A stretch of 64,000 nt of DNA from Sweltsa coloradensis (lineage: Eukaryota > Arthropoda > Insecta > Plecoptera > Chloroperlidae): assembly GCA_024449915.1 (NCBI GenBank), contig JAMZAV010000166.1, positions 372,001 to 436,000 of the forward strand. The letters run 5' to 3'. Below the pieces are notes generated by a model. It made no database searches. It was not told where the DNA came from and was given only the letters and a program-made list of their open reading frames with translations. Position 1 is the first letter of the stretch; each line of letters begins with the position of its first letter. Made by a program: the position numbers and the translations under genes. Shown one piece after another: positions 1 to 11,413 of the stretch.

Positions 1-203
1 TAATCTTTCACGCGAATTCATAGTTGATGTCCCCTTATGAACTGAAGAAACCCGTGCGGTTGATTTGAAAATTGCATAGAAAACACAATATGTTTTTTTT
101 ATTTACCTAAGATGTAGAAAAATCATTTTTGGTTAAAAAAATTGCATATTAGCACGGTTTGATACTACCTGATGAAAATGGCTACTCATTCAATTAGCAT
201 TTA

Positions 204-234
204 GGAAATAAAAACAAGAAAAAAGAAAAAAGAA

Positions 235-279
<45 letters not shown>

Positions 280-315
280 AAAGATATCAAGAAAGAAAGA
301 AAAAGAAACAAGAAA
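204..315. repeat. (GAAA)n purine microsatellite
   Basis: A run of GAAA units with interruptions, grading into A-rich sequence on both sides. All purines on the + strand over about 110 bases. Confidence 0.9.
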
Positions 316-1540
316 ATTAACTAATTTTTTTAATGTATGATGGTATGATGCGAAAGAGAGTGATATACGAACTTTAACCGTTATATAGATAAAATAAAAA
401 CGTTCTTACAGATGCTGCTTCTCGCAAACACTATATCACCTACCCCTCCCACCATCATTAACCCCTTCCACCACGACCGTCTTCCATGCCAAAAACTAAG
501 TCGAATACGAGCTTGAGCCAGCTTTCAAGTACCTACGTTGTAAGCAATGTCGCTGGCTGGTGAGTTTTGCACCGGCTGGAACGAGGTGAGTGCTAGTTTC
601 CAATCCCCTACCCATGTGATTGCAAGCAGGTGGTGCCGTAATTTGATTATGTAGGCATAAATAGAGAACACATGGTAATAACGCTATAACTAAACATTTT
701 CTAAAAGTAATCTCACAGCAGAATCAAGGGTTGAAATTAAATCAACGATCTGTGTGGCGTATATAAAGCACGAGTACGGGAGTATCTGAAATAGGGAGCG
801 AAGCCACTTAATCAATGGATTGACAACACAGAACACACAAATACAATATTTTATCTTGCACTGAAATCTTTTTTGGTAGAGGAGCAGAATGCACAAAAAT
901 GATTAATTCTAAAACGACTAGCCCCACCCCTTTAGCCCAAGGGTCGACAAGAACTATATGTGTTATGATAAGTACGGAGAGATAATATAAATGATGTATA
1001 GGGGGGCTTATTCGCTTTCTAATATTTATTATTATTGTAATTATTATTTGCGTTGTAAGACCTGCGCCGTGATCTCCTATCTCAAATTCGATTGGAATCA
1101 AGGAACCAAGTCTAGCTAATATTTTCATAATAGAATAAGAAATAAGAAATAACACAAATTGAATTCACAACTGACCCTGGTAACTATACATAATTTCCCA
1201 GTATTTTCGTTCGCAACAAAAACAAAGATCGTCACGTTTATAGTAATATAAATACTTATTTATAGCTTATAAGTTTTGAATTTTTATAAGTTTGAACTAT
1301 GATTTCGTTTCTGAAGAGTGTGTGTCCCAAAACAAAATTTGTTGTACAATTTTTATTTATTTAATATCGACCTTTTTCAGCTATGATAACTGAATATTTA
1401 GATTGGGAGAAAATTAATTTCTGCATAATAAGACAAGTTCCCTCGAGAACGACAACGAACGATGACAAAGAATATGACAACATGCAACGACATTAGAAAC
1501 CACCTTTCCCATTTATCTGCCTGTGGTACAAAACACTGGT
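316..1540. other. AT-rich sequence, nothing recognised
   Basis: No coding pattern. The only item is a short phrase at about 772-795 (ACGGGAGTATCTGAAATAGG), also seen as ACGGGAGTACCCAAAATAGG near 26312 and reversed near 9730. It is probably a small remnant of a dispersed repeat. Confidence 0.5.
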
Positions 1541-1630
1541 TTGTCGCCCCCACATCCCCTAGGCGAAAGTGGTGCATTATGACCTAATGGTTGACGCGCC
1601 CTTAAACCAAATAAACTAATAAAATCTCCA
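1541..1630 (+). repeat. Dispersed repeat R, 3'-tail-like fragment
   Basis: A GC-richer stretch with GTGGTGCATTATGACC and GTTGACGCGCCCTTAAACCA running into an A/T-rich tail (AAATAAACTAATAAAA). The same ordered phrases occur at 37930-38040 and, diverged, inside the palindromic tails of D elements (23240-23320, 48530-48600). The A-rich end suggests a retroposon 3' tail. Confidence 0.55.
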
Positions 1631-4060
1631 AGTCACCAACATAATATCTTCCTACTCAGCTGAAGAAGTTGATCGTTCATAAGTGAGTCGGCTGAACAAC
1701 TTAGCAAACAAACTGCGAGCTTTGTAAACACCCTTGTTTGTCAGGCCACCACAATGTGCCATATTGAAAACCCACAAAACACAGTTTTCAACTAAAGCCT
1801 TTACGTCTTGCCTCATTCATTCGTCCACTCACATTTGAATTGATGATAACGTCCATCTGATACTACTTTACAGCTCGGCCAAGTATGACTGCGCAGATAG
1901 CGAGCTGTTATTGAAGTTTTAGACTTTCCAACCCTTCGCAGTGGGATTAGTTTATTACGCATTCAAATGTCAATTCTTCATTCAACTACCACTGAACTAA
2001 ACTATTCTATGGGGTGTGCTTGCTCATTTGCGGAAATAAACATTTCAAGTGTTCTAAACATATTACGTAGCAAATGGTATGGTGGTAGGTAATTTCTTTT
2101 GTTCAGAACCCATCCAAGATATAATATATGTAATTGATTCAAAATCTTTTTTAATTCGCGTGCCCATGGTGTTTCATAAAGCGATTGTATTAAAACTTTA
2201 ACATGACACGGTCAGATAATAACACTATAGTTTTCAATGAGTTGGTAGTTCATAAATGCATTACAGCAGCCATTTGGTTTTAACGTCTAGGTGAAATAGG
2301 TCCTACTAGGTTACGCATCTAACCAGGAAATCAAAGGTAAATGTCAACGTAATAAGTTAACCGTTTACATTTCAATTGACGTCACATATCTAAATATGAC
2401 CAAGTCTGGCGAAAGTTGGAGCCATGAGCGTTAAGCTTTTAATGTATAAATTTCCTCCTTGCTTTTATTCGGTTGACAAAACTTGAAAAGATATTAGCTG
2501 TATTTTTTCAAACTGAGTTTGAAAGAAACGAAGATATAAGAATCTGTCTCAAAGGTTCCAAATAAGTTAAATCTTGTTTTGAGGTCAAGCCAACTGAACA
2601 TTTTTTCTCCCTCTTGGAGACGGCCTACTTTGAAACTTTGACATGCCTTAAAAAAAGTATAGTTTACTGTTCTTTTTATGGTATAAATGAAAATCTGTGT
2701 ATACGGGTTCCTAAAAAATGCTTTTTTCATAAGATTTTGACATTGCTAGCGGATTATAAATTCTCAATAAGCGTTCTAAAAGGTGGCAAAATAAGACAAA
2801 GTGAATGGCAATCTGTGAAAAGTGATGAGCTATATCTCGGATCCAGTATCTAAAGGATACATTGAATGTGACCCTCTTGGAAATGAAATGAAGAATTACC
2901 GTCAAGGAAAGCGAGTATTAGAGCGGAAACTGGGAAGAATATTACTCCGCAATAAATCCAACGTTGAGAAGCCTCTGAGCGTGAATAGAGAAGATTTGGA
3001 CAAAAAGTTCAATAATAACTTTTAGAAGATATGCGATGACACATGCGACTATTACTGATATTAGACGATCCAAGCCACGGCAGGTACGGTTTCTGCTAAA
3101 ATACAATGAACCTATATTTTACCAACGCTCGCTCGCGCGTAATACAACCGACGTAATTTTCCTCTACAAACTTCTCCATATAACTTCGTCGAATCCGCAG
3201 AACTACTTTAAAATGTAAACTTTCATATCCCTACAAAATTGACAAAAATCACATTCCTTTCAAAATTTCGTGTGATGCTCGTTTTGATGTTTTTATATTT
3301 TCTGCCATCAACTGAATTCAAAACACAACAGATTAATAGAGCTATTGACACAGAAATGGACCTCAGTCATAACAGCCGTTTATGCCAGTTTACCATTACG
3401 ACCAACTAATTGCTCTTTTCAACTTTTCATTTGGGTTTGTAATTTGTTTATTGTATAGTGTAACTCTTTACATTTTAAAAGTATTGTTTATGCATTTCTT
3501 ATAAGAACATCTGCCCCGTTGTACTTTCAACTGTCGTATCTGTTACCCTTGATAATTGATATACAATGCCCTTTTATTACAAAAACATTATTTGATGTTA
3601 AAATGTCATATCAAATACAACATAGTTTAAATAATAATAATTTAAAAAAAAAATTAAACAAATTATCCCGAAAATCACAACTCGATTGAAACCTCTGTTC
3701 TGGTGCACCGAGTTTTGACCCTAAGAGGAACAAAAGGATCACCCGTATTGTTTTAAAAGAGTTGCCTTTTACTGATGTGTTGTCTGTGGTAAGGGTCAAC
3801 GTCCACCTGTTGTTTTAGTAGTTTTACGTGAGCTCGATCACAAGCATTTTTAGCCGAGGAAATAATGAAAAGCATTGTGGTTGCAACTACCTTTTCATAA
3901 AATCATTGTAGTGCGCCTTCATTCATTATAATTCAAAATAATTTCTAAAAGGGTAGAGGTTTTATACAAGCTAAATTTTAAATACATGGAAAGAAAGGGA
4001 GAAATATATTACAAAATGACGTAGCAAAATTTCTGTGAGCTCGGTACTTCACAAAGAATA
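1631..4060. other. AT-rich sequence, nothing recognised
   Basis: Several small frames (for example at 2614-3025) have biased composition but no domain or repeat that I recognise. No splice-bounded receptor exon was seen on the minus strand. Confidence 0.5.
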
Positions 4061-4440
4061 CGGAAGTATCATAGAAATGCAAGTCTGACATACCAGGCAG
4101 ACATATAATATCATCCAAGCATACTCACATATGCAGTTCAAACAAGAAATGACAGACCTGGTGAAAGCCTAGTGCAAGATGTGAATACGACGTGTTTGAG
4201 AAGCATCGTTGAAAATTCTAGATGGGAATGGTGTGCATAAAGAATGAGGACGGTAAGTAAAGCACGGTTCGAATTCGGGGCATAAAATTGAAGTGGTTCG
4301 GACAAGTCTAAATGATGGGACGAACATGGTTGTGTAAAGAATGTATGGAATTGGCAGTGTCAGATAGACAAACTAAAAGCAAGATGGCAAACTGCAAGGA
4401 AAGATGTTTGACTGCGTGATTATATTCTGGAGGACAAATG
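4060..4440 (+). pseudogene. Degenerate LINE reverse-transcriptase C-terminal trace
   Basis: Near 4285 the + strand reads IKLKWFGQV, a stop, then MMGRT. This matches the LKWFGHV-x-RM phrase near the C-terminus of many non-LTR retrotransposon proteins. Surrounding sequence can be read in the same sense with several stops (for example VSDRQTKSKMANCKERCLTA). It is heavily decayed and has no intact frame. The assignment rests on a short motif, so it is tentative. Confidence 0.4.
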
Positions 4441-5144
4441 ACTATTTTTCATGACGGGAAAAATGATTTTTTATGATACAAAATAAAGTTGTTCCAGCAT
4501 ACGACACCACATACCAACAAACGTGCTCTTGCTTTTGTAATAAGAGTTGGTGACAATTTTGTTAAATATTTGTATGGGATAAGACTTAAGGTTGCACACG
4601 AGTCCACATGCAGAAACTGAAGACTCTACCTGTTTCAAAACTATGTAATTTTATATGACGCGTTCGTATTTTTAGTAACAAAAAATGTTTGCAGCGTAAA
4701 AGCCTAAAATAACGGTCATGCATTCGTAATTTCTGCGATTTTCATATTTTATTTATTTATTTTGTAGACAAAATGTTCATTCTAGAAATTGTGCGATGTA
4801 CACTTACTGGAGGTAAGTTCTAAATTTTTCCCGAAGTTTGTAAATTTTTAAAATACAAACTTATTACACACAATCTCGTAAGTCTACACCACACGTAAGT
4901 ACTAGTAGCTAGATTTTATCGTGAGTAGATTACATTTTTATTTTTACAGATGTGACTAATATTGTTGGCTTAGTTCTAGCTGAACGCTTTGAGAAAGCAT
5001 GTGCCGATGTTGACTTCTATGAAATAGGAAAAGGAAACATTGAGAATTTCCCGTCTTTACAAATTATATCCTTGTTAAATTAAAATTTTTGTTTTCAAGT
5101 ATGAAGAGTTCGCATGATACAATATTTTAAACACTTTAGTGGAA
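4441..5144. other. AT-rich sequence, nothing recognised
   Basis: A slightly more balanced patch at 4950-5060 can be read as an open stretch on the + strand, but it is too short and unmatched to call an exon. Confidence 0.45.
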
Positions 5145-5605
5145 AGAACTCGTTATTTTACAATAAAAACAACGTTTCGGAAATTAAATAAAACTATTTC
5201 TGTCACCAGGCATTTTTTGAAAAACAAAAAATCATATTATCAAAAATATATCAAAACAAACAACACAATAGCCAAGGTAGATAAAGATTTCACGTTTCTC
5301 ACACATGGAAGTTGACAAAAACAAGGTCATATAAACAAAATGGCTATTTCCTAGTATTTACGAAAGGAATCTACATACGAGGAAAATAGGTACTCGGCTG
5401 GCTTTCAGTTTCCTTTTTTCCAACATGGCTCTTTTAGCAAACGCCGAGATTTTATAAAGCCGAATTTGTGAACTTTGTCCAAAGCACGTTCTGCTAGTTT
5501 CGATGATATTAGATAACAGCCATTTTAAAAAAAGCCTGATGACGGAAATAGTTTCCATTAATTTCCGAAACGTTGTTTTTATTGTAAAATAAAGAGTTGC
5601 TTTAT
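5145..5605. repeat. Inverted-repeat element with about 75-bp arms
   Basis: The left arm (about 5145-5225) and right arm (about 5525-5605) are reverse complements with a few mismatches. Both contain ACAACGTTTCGGAAATTA or its complement next to a TTTACAATAAAAA tract. The spacer is about 300 bp. The right arm carries a hammerhead-like core (see 5536-5571). The size and structure fit a small non-autonomous element. Confidence 0.7.
5536..5571 (+). ncRNA. Hammerhead-ribozyme-like motif (degenerate or partial)
   Basis: CTGATGA at 5536-5542 is followed by a possible stem II (GGAAAT at 5544-5549 with ATTTCC at 5561-5566) and then GAAAC at 5567-5571. This order, CUGAUGA, stem II, GAAA, is the hammerhead core. 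An unpaired extra C sits after CTGATGA, and the cleavage-site strand was not located. Self-cleavage is therefore doubtful. Penelope-like elements and other retroposons are known to carry such motifs next to CGAAACGTTG sequences. Confidence 0.35.
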
Positions 5606-6611
5606 ACATTTCAGTGTTAAATAAATTATAATAGTTAATAATAAATAATTCGTTATGTTTTGATAGACTAAGTTGCCATCAAACTAACTTCAAATCAGAC
5701 GATGATGTAATTTGTTTAAAAGCTTTCTTGTGTATGCCATAATAATTAACGAAGTGATAACTAATCTAAGTTTTGACCTAAATATTAAGCTAACTTGTGG
5801 ACGTCTCAGGTGGAATTTAGCCCAGTTGCCTTTGCTTTGGAATCACATTGACCCTCACCCCCTCGACCCATTTCTCTTCAATCCCCTATAAAATATTATT
5901 ATTATGGCGATTACTGGACTATAGAGATTCCTGTCACTGTAACCAAAACCAACAACTATATACACAACGAACCAACCAATTCAAACATACTTATATTCTT
6001 CATTACCGACAGGGGTAGCTTTTACGTAACCCAAGAGACTGATTATAGGGAGTTCGGGCTCGAATTACGCCACCAGCAATCATGATTTGAAGTTTGACCG
6101 AGAATATCTCTTCTGTCGTTCAACCGAATCGGACATTCCCTTCACATTTCACAATACCATAAAAAGACCTTTAAAACTTAGTCACCTGAAAAGGGTACCA
6201 GCTACATGCGGGCATCTAAACATTTAAAAATATGATTTCTATATTATTTTCCACCGCCAAACAAAATAATATAACCTTTAAATTCTTAGTTTAAAAACAG
6301 TTTTGTAAACGCCAAATAAATGCACATCTACTCAAAACGTTGATACCTTTGTAACACACTCACGTTTAAAATTAATTATTGTCATTACATTTATCGTGAG
6401 AAACGTGCCCACAGAGAATTCGTGCCCCACTTAAGGTGTGTACATATTAGATCATGAATGAATAAACATAGGTATTTAGGGGATTAGAATAGTTGCCAAG
6501 GCAATTCTTAAGAATATTCATAAGTAAACTCGATCATTAAAAAAGTTTGTAAAAAGTTTTCAGACAGGATTGAAGGTGGTGGTTATCGAGTTGGTGACAT
6601 CCCGATTCAGA
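5606..6611. other. AT-rich sequence, nothing recognised
   Basis: No repeats with copies elsewhere in the window and no coding signal were found. Confidence 0.5.
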
Positions 6612-6900
6612 GTCTCCCGGGTCCTACATGTGCTACTCCGGTCTCCCGCGTCCTACATGTGCTACCCCTGTCTCCCGCGTCCTACAAGTGCTACCCCTGT
6701 CTCCCGCGTCCTACAAGTGCTACCCCTGTTCCCGCGTCCTACAAGTGCTACCCCTGTCTCCCGCGTCCTACAAGTGCTACCCCTGTCTCCCGCGTCCTAC
6801 AAGTGCTACCCCTGTCTCCCGCGTCCTACAAGTGCTACCCCTGTCTCCCGCGTCCTACAAGTGCTACCCCTGTCTCCCGCGTCCTACAAGTGCTACCCCT
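6612..6900 (+). repeat. 29-bp minisatellite, 10 units
   Basis: Ten head-to-tail units of 29 bp (one of 28 bp at 6728-6755), each starting GTCTCCCGCGTCCTACAAGT and ending GCTACCCCT. The first two units carry variants (CATG for CAAG; ACTCCG ending). The unit is about 60 percent GC in an AT-rich setting. Since 29 is not a multiple of 3 and the unit lacks stops, all three forward frames stay open. The apparent proline/tyrosine-rich proteins here are by-products of the repeat. Confidence 0.95.
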
Positions 6901-9410
6901 GTCGGTGAATACAGTTCGACGTTATCAGGTTGGTTTGTACTTTCAATAACAGCTGGAGTTTCAATGGACGCTAATAGCTACTACGCGACACATATCCCAC
7001 CGAGTCGGCTGTGCCTCAAACACGTCTATCAAACTTATTGCAAATAAAAATGCCACTGACAAGTAGGAAATTGATTTTGTAGCGCGGCGGAAATACGGTC
7101 AATGTTTATGGAGTGCATCATCATTCCTCTCCTCTAACAAAACCACTGGCAAGCATTATGCTTTCAGAAGCATTGGAGTAAACTGCCACGCTCAGCGTCA
7201 GATATAGAAACTCTTCCATAATACAAATAAAACACATGCGGTGGTGAAAAATACATTACCTTTTAAAGTGTCACCCTGGAAACACGATGCATTTTTCACT
7301 ATGGACTTTTTATTTCAGTTTGTTCTGCGATGTTCTCCTATTGCGTTCAGTTGCAATCTTTTCAATCATCGCAAAGCATCTTGGTGCAAGAGATTGCAAG
7401 TTCGATTCCCCAAACCAATAATTGTGATAGAATGGCGGTTTGATTTCCGATACAAGCAATCACCACAGGAAGTTAACTATCTAGCTGCACACAATCAAGT
7501 TTTTCGATCCGATTACCAACGGGCAAGGACTGGGAAATGAAACTTGTATTAAAAAAGTCGCTATTGCGGGTTTCAAACCTGGGTCTCCCACATTCCAGTT
7601 AGGACTATTACTATTTATACTATTCAGTTACTGTAACGTTTGGTTATTAATCTTATTTGTCGTTTTTGTTTACATGTGTGTTGTTACATGTTTCTCTGTC
7701 TTTGAGATTTTTTTAGACTGCTGAATAAGAAAACAAATTATAAACCACTGCAGACCTTTAACCAAAGTAATATAACACAATCAAGTGTGAACGTATTCAA
7801 ATTGAATTCGGTTTTTAAGCTCTTTTATAACATTGCAAACTCTAAATTATAAATTATATATTCTTTTCTATATAGTTACATATTAACTTAAAGATTATTA
7901 ATGGTTCACGATTTTCAAGATTTTAACAGAAGAATTAAAATTATCGTTTAGTGTTTCCTTTTTGAAAGTTTGTTTCTCCGATTGTTGTTTCTGACTTATG
8001 GCAATCTCATATTCGTCTGAGAAAATCATTCAACTAAGCGTTTTTCTTTACGTTTAAATTTTTTATTTTATTTTTTAAGTCCTTCTAAGTTATACGATTA
8101 ATTTTTATCCATTTCATTCATTTCACATTTAAAATTCTTTTTGAATTTGTGCTATTATACATTGTTGTGTTAAAATTATAATTTCAAAGTTGCTTAAATA
8201 AAGTTCAAAATTTTGTGTTATTTTATGAAACGTGGTTTTATATTTTGTTGTCATACTTTTAAAGCAGTATGTATAGGCCTAGCTGAAAAGGATAAACCTT
8301 AAATAAATAAATACATCTTTTCAACTACTTTTGAAATTCATGCATATACATGAACAAGCACATTTGTTTCCCCGCGAGCTATTAAACGGAGTGAGATGAA
8401 AATAACCAGTTGATGCGTGCGTTGTGTGAATTGTTTTGGGACGTTACAGACATGTAACAGGAGGGTGGCTAATTCTAAGTGCCCATTCCGTTTAAAATTG
8501 TGCCGATATCAGTTATTTGTTGTTTTCATTTAAGTGTCGTGTATTAAATTAATTTGCATTTGCTTTCCTATCTCGTTGATTTATTGTTATGATTTACACA
8601 TATCTGCTTAGATATCAATGAGGCCAGTAGTTTGTTTAACGGTCCTTATTTTTATTTCAGAGCATGCGCAGACAACATGAATTGTGCTTCATTTATTGAA
8701 CGTAATTGATATCATTCACACTTCGGTTTGTACAATAAACTTTGTCACGTGTAATATTAGAGAGTAATATTTATGTTGTAATTGCGAATAGAAAAGTCCA
8801 CTAGGAGAACAATAATAAGAAAACGAATTCAATTCGATCAACGAACACTCATTAGATTAAATCATGATATAAATTCAGATGCGTCACTTTATCTAAGAAA
8901 AAATACCAGTTTCAGAAATAAATTACTGTTTATTTTGTAACAATTCTACGATTTAAACACACAAATGAAGCGAGAGTATGCAAAAGTTCTTTCAAAATAA
9001 CAAAACCTTAGTTCGTAAACAAAAAAAAAATACACGTGGTTCAGTTGACCTACAGATCAGTTAGCCGCGTATGCGTAATTTTTTATATATTAATAATTTG
9101 ATACTAAAGTTTGCTGATAGCTAGAGAGATTTGCGGGAGGATAAAACACTAGACTAGAGTAAGTCTATGGCTGAGGAAACCTTCAGTCAAAGTTGCTAGT
9201 GGCTCAGATTGAACTGAAGATTTCACGATTCAAACATTTTCAATCTTTCAAGTGATTGCATTTCTTTATTGAGAACTAATCGCGAGTTCACGAAGATACC
9301 CACTTTGAAAATACGGTTAAAACTACATCGCACTCACCCATTTTGTGACATTTCGGCAGAACATCCGCCCCTTCCTCAGAGGCGAGATGCTTTTGAATCG
9401 AATTAAACAA
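6901..9410. other. Mostly AT-rich sequence with two tRNA-like B-box remnants
   Basis: GCAAGTTCGATTCCCC at about 7396-7411 (+) resembles a pol III B box. Another B-box-like stretch reads on the minus strand at about 7565-7598 (GGGAGACCCAGGTTTGAAAC). The second resembles the tRNA-like module of D elements. No complete tRNA fold is present. The rest holds nothing recognised. Confidence 0.4.
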
Positions 9411-9620
9411 AGCATTGCCATATTAGGGAGCAAAGCTACCCTATAATAACGTAATTTCATAATGTTTCTTTTGGACACGTTGACGTTCGTCCATCCGTCA
9501 TGTCGTGTGTCTCACGATAATAACTAAACACGACCTCTCATTACCACGACAGTTTTGATCACATTTCCTTTCAACAAGGATGATACAGACATATTGTGTG
9601 CAGACAAGGGAACGGAGCTC
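9411..9620. repeat. Dispersed repeat F, copy 1
   Basis: Contains GGGAGCAAAGCTACCCTA, a CCGTCATGTCGTGTGTCTCA block and CTTTCAACAAGGATGATACA. The same ordered blocks, diverged, recur at 40830-41000 (GGGAGCTTCCCTTATGCATC; CTTCCTTCAACAAGGACGAT). A more distant reversed relative may lie at 52480-52620. Confidence 0.5.
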
Positions 9621-10140
9621 GAGTTTGTTTAAATTTGTCGTTTTCCGTACTTTGCATCCCACCAAGGATCTTAATTCAAGATAATATTGTATGAGTGCTT
9701 CGACAATCTGTTGATAAAGTAGTTTCGCTCCCCATTTTGGGTACTCCCGTACCCGTGTATTTGGCGACCCGAAAATGTAAACAACGGTCGCACACTAACA
9801 TGGACGTAAGTGCGACGTTTCGGAATCACTGTGCGTACATGCGGAGACACGCCTGTGAAAGCAAGGGGCCGATGAATTAATTGAAGAACGAAACTTCAGT
9901 ACCAGACGATCGTCATCTCCACGTATGTGATTTCATGTGTACTCAATACAACTGCAGAAAATAAAATACAAATGTTGAATGAAGATGACGTTGAAGATGA
10001 CGATGAAGATACGCCGAGCCCGGCAACCACGGTGTATACATAATTGTTTCGTGCCCTAGATATAGGTGTGAAGAACACCATTCAACCTATTGTTGAAAAT
10101 TAGTACAGATTAATTAATGCTCATCGCGAAAGTGAAATAC
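9621..10140. other. Unassigned sequence
   Basis: Slightly GC-richer than its surroundings. At 9726-9760 it contains the reversed form of the short ACGGGAGTACCC repeat phrase. No coding evidence. Confidence 0.4.
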
Positions 10141-10227
10141 TAAATAAATAAATAAATAAATAAATGAGTAATAAATAAATAAATAAATAAATAAATAAAA
10201 TAAATAAATAAATAAATAAATAAATAG
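10141..10227. repeat. (AAAT)n microsatellite
   Basis: About 20 tandem AAAT-type units with one interruption (GAGTAAT). Confidence 0.95.
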
Positions 10228-10888
10228 GCGTTTACAAACTTTAATTGAGATTACTACGATTTACTAGATATGTAGTAGATTAGAGGTAGAACTTGTATTT
10301 TTTAGGTAAAACAAAACTCTGTTGTACAGATACAAGGACACAGAAAAAAAAATCATCTTAATAACAATTGAAAAAGAGGTTTCAAATTTAAATAACCATA
10401 CAAGAATTATTATACTTACTGTAGTGTTCTTACTTAGAAGTCTAATCTTACTTAAGGGCGTTACTACATTGAGTAGAACACACATTCACAAGCACTTATT
10501 AGAACACCTAATCATTATTGAATCATGTTAATTACTTTTCCATATAATAAGTTCGGACATCCCGATTATAATTTTATTATTAATGTTAATAAATAACATA
10601 AACGTAAAACATTTATGAAACGTGTTTAATACAAATGCTGGAAATATAAAATGTGTCAATTAAGCAAATCGATTCGATTTTATGCGGAAAAACTGAATAA
10701 TATACTATAAATTGTAATGGAATAATATTCCGAATTCCGATACCAAGGATGTTGACGAAAGTAAAATAAGTTTGTTGAATCCATACGAATGTTTGCAATA
10801 AAAACAAAACTTCTTTACAAAGTCAATATTTGTAAACGAAATTGATATTGTGCGTAAAGTCATTTCAACCATGTATAACAGCAGTAAC

Positions 10889-11413
10889 ATCACGAATCCC
10901 AATAAAAATGAACGTTGTGTATTCATAGACATAAAAAATTATACACGTCACCGCACGAGGAAAGCCAATGCAAATCAGAAATGGAAGTTAATGGAATTCA
11001 TATACTTGTGTGCGGTTCTACATACATTATATTGATTTAAAATCGTTTGTTTAACATTAAACTAAAAAAAATGAACTTTAAAATGAAAATGTTCATATCA
11101 ATCATTAATTTTATTGAATGAACGGCGCGGATTTGCGTTTAGAGTTTGAAAAAAAGATACATTTATTTATTAAATAAATAAATAAATAAATAAATTGTGT
11201 TTAGAGTCTACCCACTCAGTTATATAACTGATTTTCAGTGGGGGACATTAAACCAAAGCGACTAAGCCAACCCTGTAGGTTTTTTTTGTAAATATTATAT
11301 TATACAGCAATAATCATACATCACGAATCCCAATAAAAATGAACGTTGTGTATTCATAGACATAAAAAGTTAAACACGTCACCGCACGAGGGAAGCCAAT
11401 GCAAATCAGAAAT
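10889..11413 (+). repeat. Pair of 97-bp direct repeats, about 430 bp apart
   Basis: The block beginning CATCACGAATCCCAATAAAA and ending GCCAATGCAAATCAGAAA occurs at about 10889-10982 and again at about 11317-11412 with only a few differences. The intervening DNA contains S1 copy 1. This could be a local duplication or paired fragments of one element. Confidence 0.8.
11166..11281 (-). repeat. S1 retroposon-tail family, copy 1
   Basis: An (AAAT)n tail is followed by TTTAGAGTCTACCCACTCAG and the conserved stem-loop at 11211-11242 (outer stem CCCACT with AGTGGG; inner stem CAGTTA with TAACTG). It is truncated soon after CCAACCCTGTAGG. Confidence 0.75.

Noticed and set aside
6612..6900. Regular array that could be mistaken for CRISPR
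   Set aside because: Repeats are contiguous with no unique spacers, and the context is a metazoan genome.
6570..7047. Three overlapping forward frames encoding proline/tyrosine/cysteine-rich repeat proteins
   Set aside because: They come from a 29-bp minisatellite without stops; all three frames are open for the same reason.
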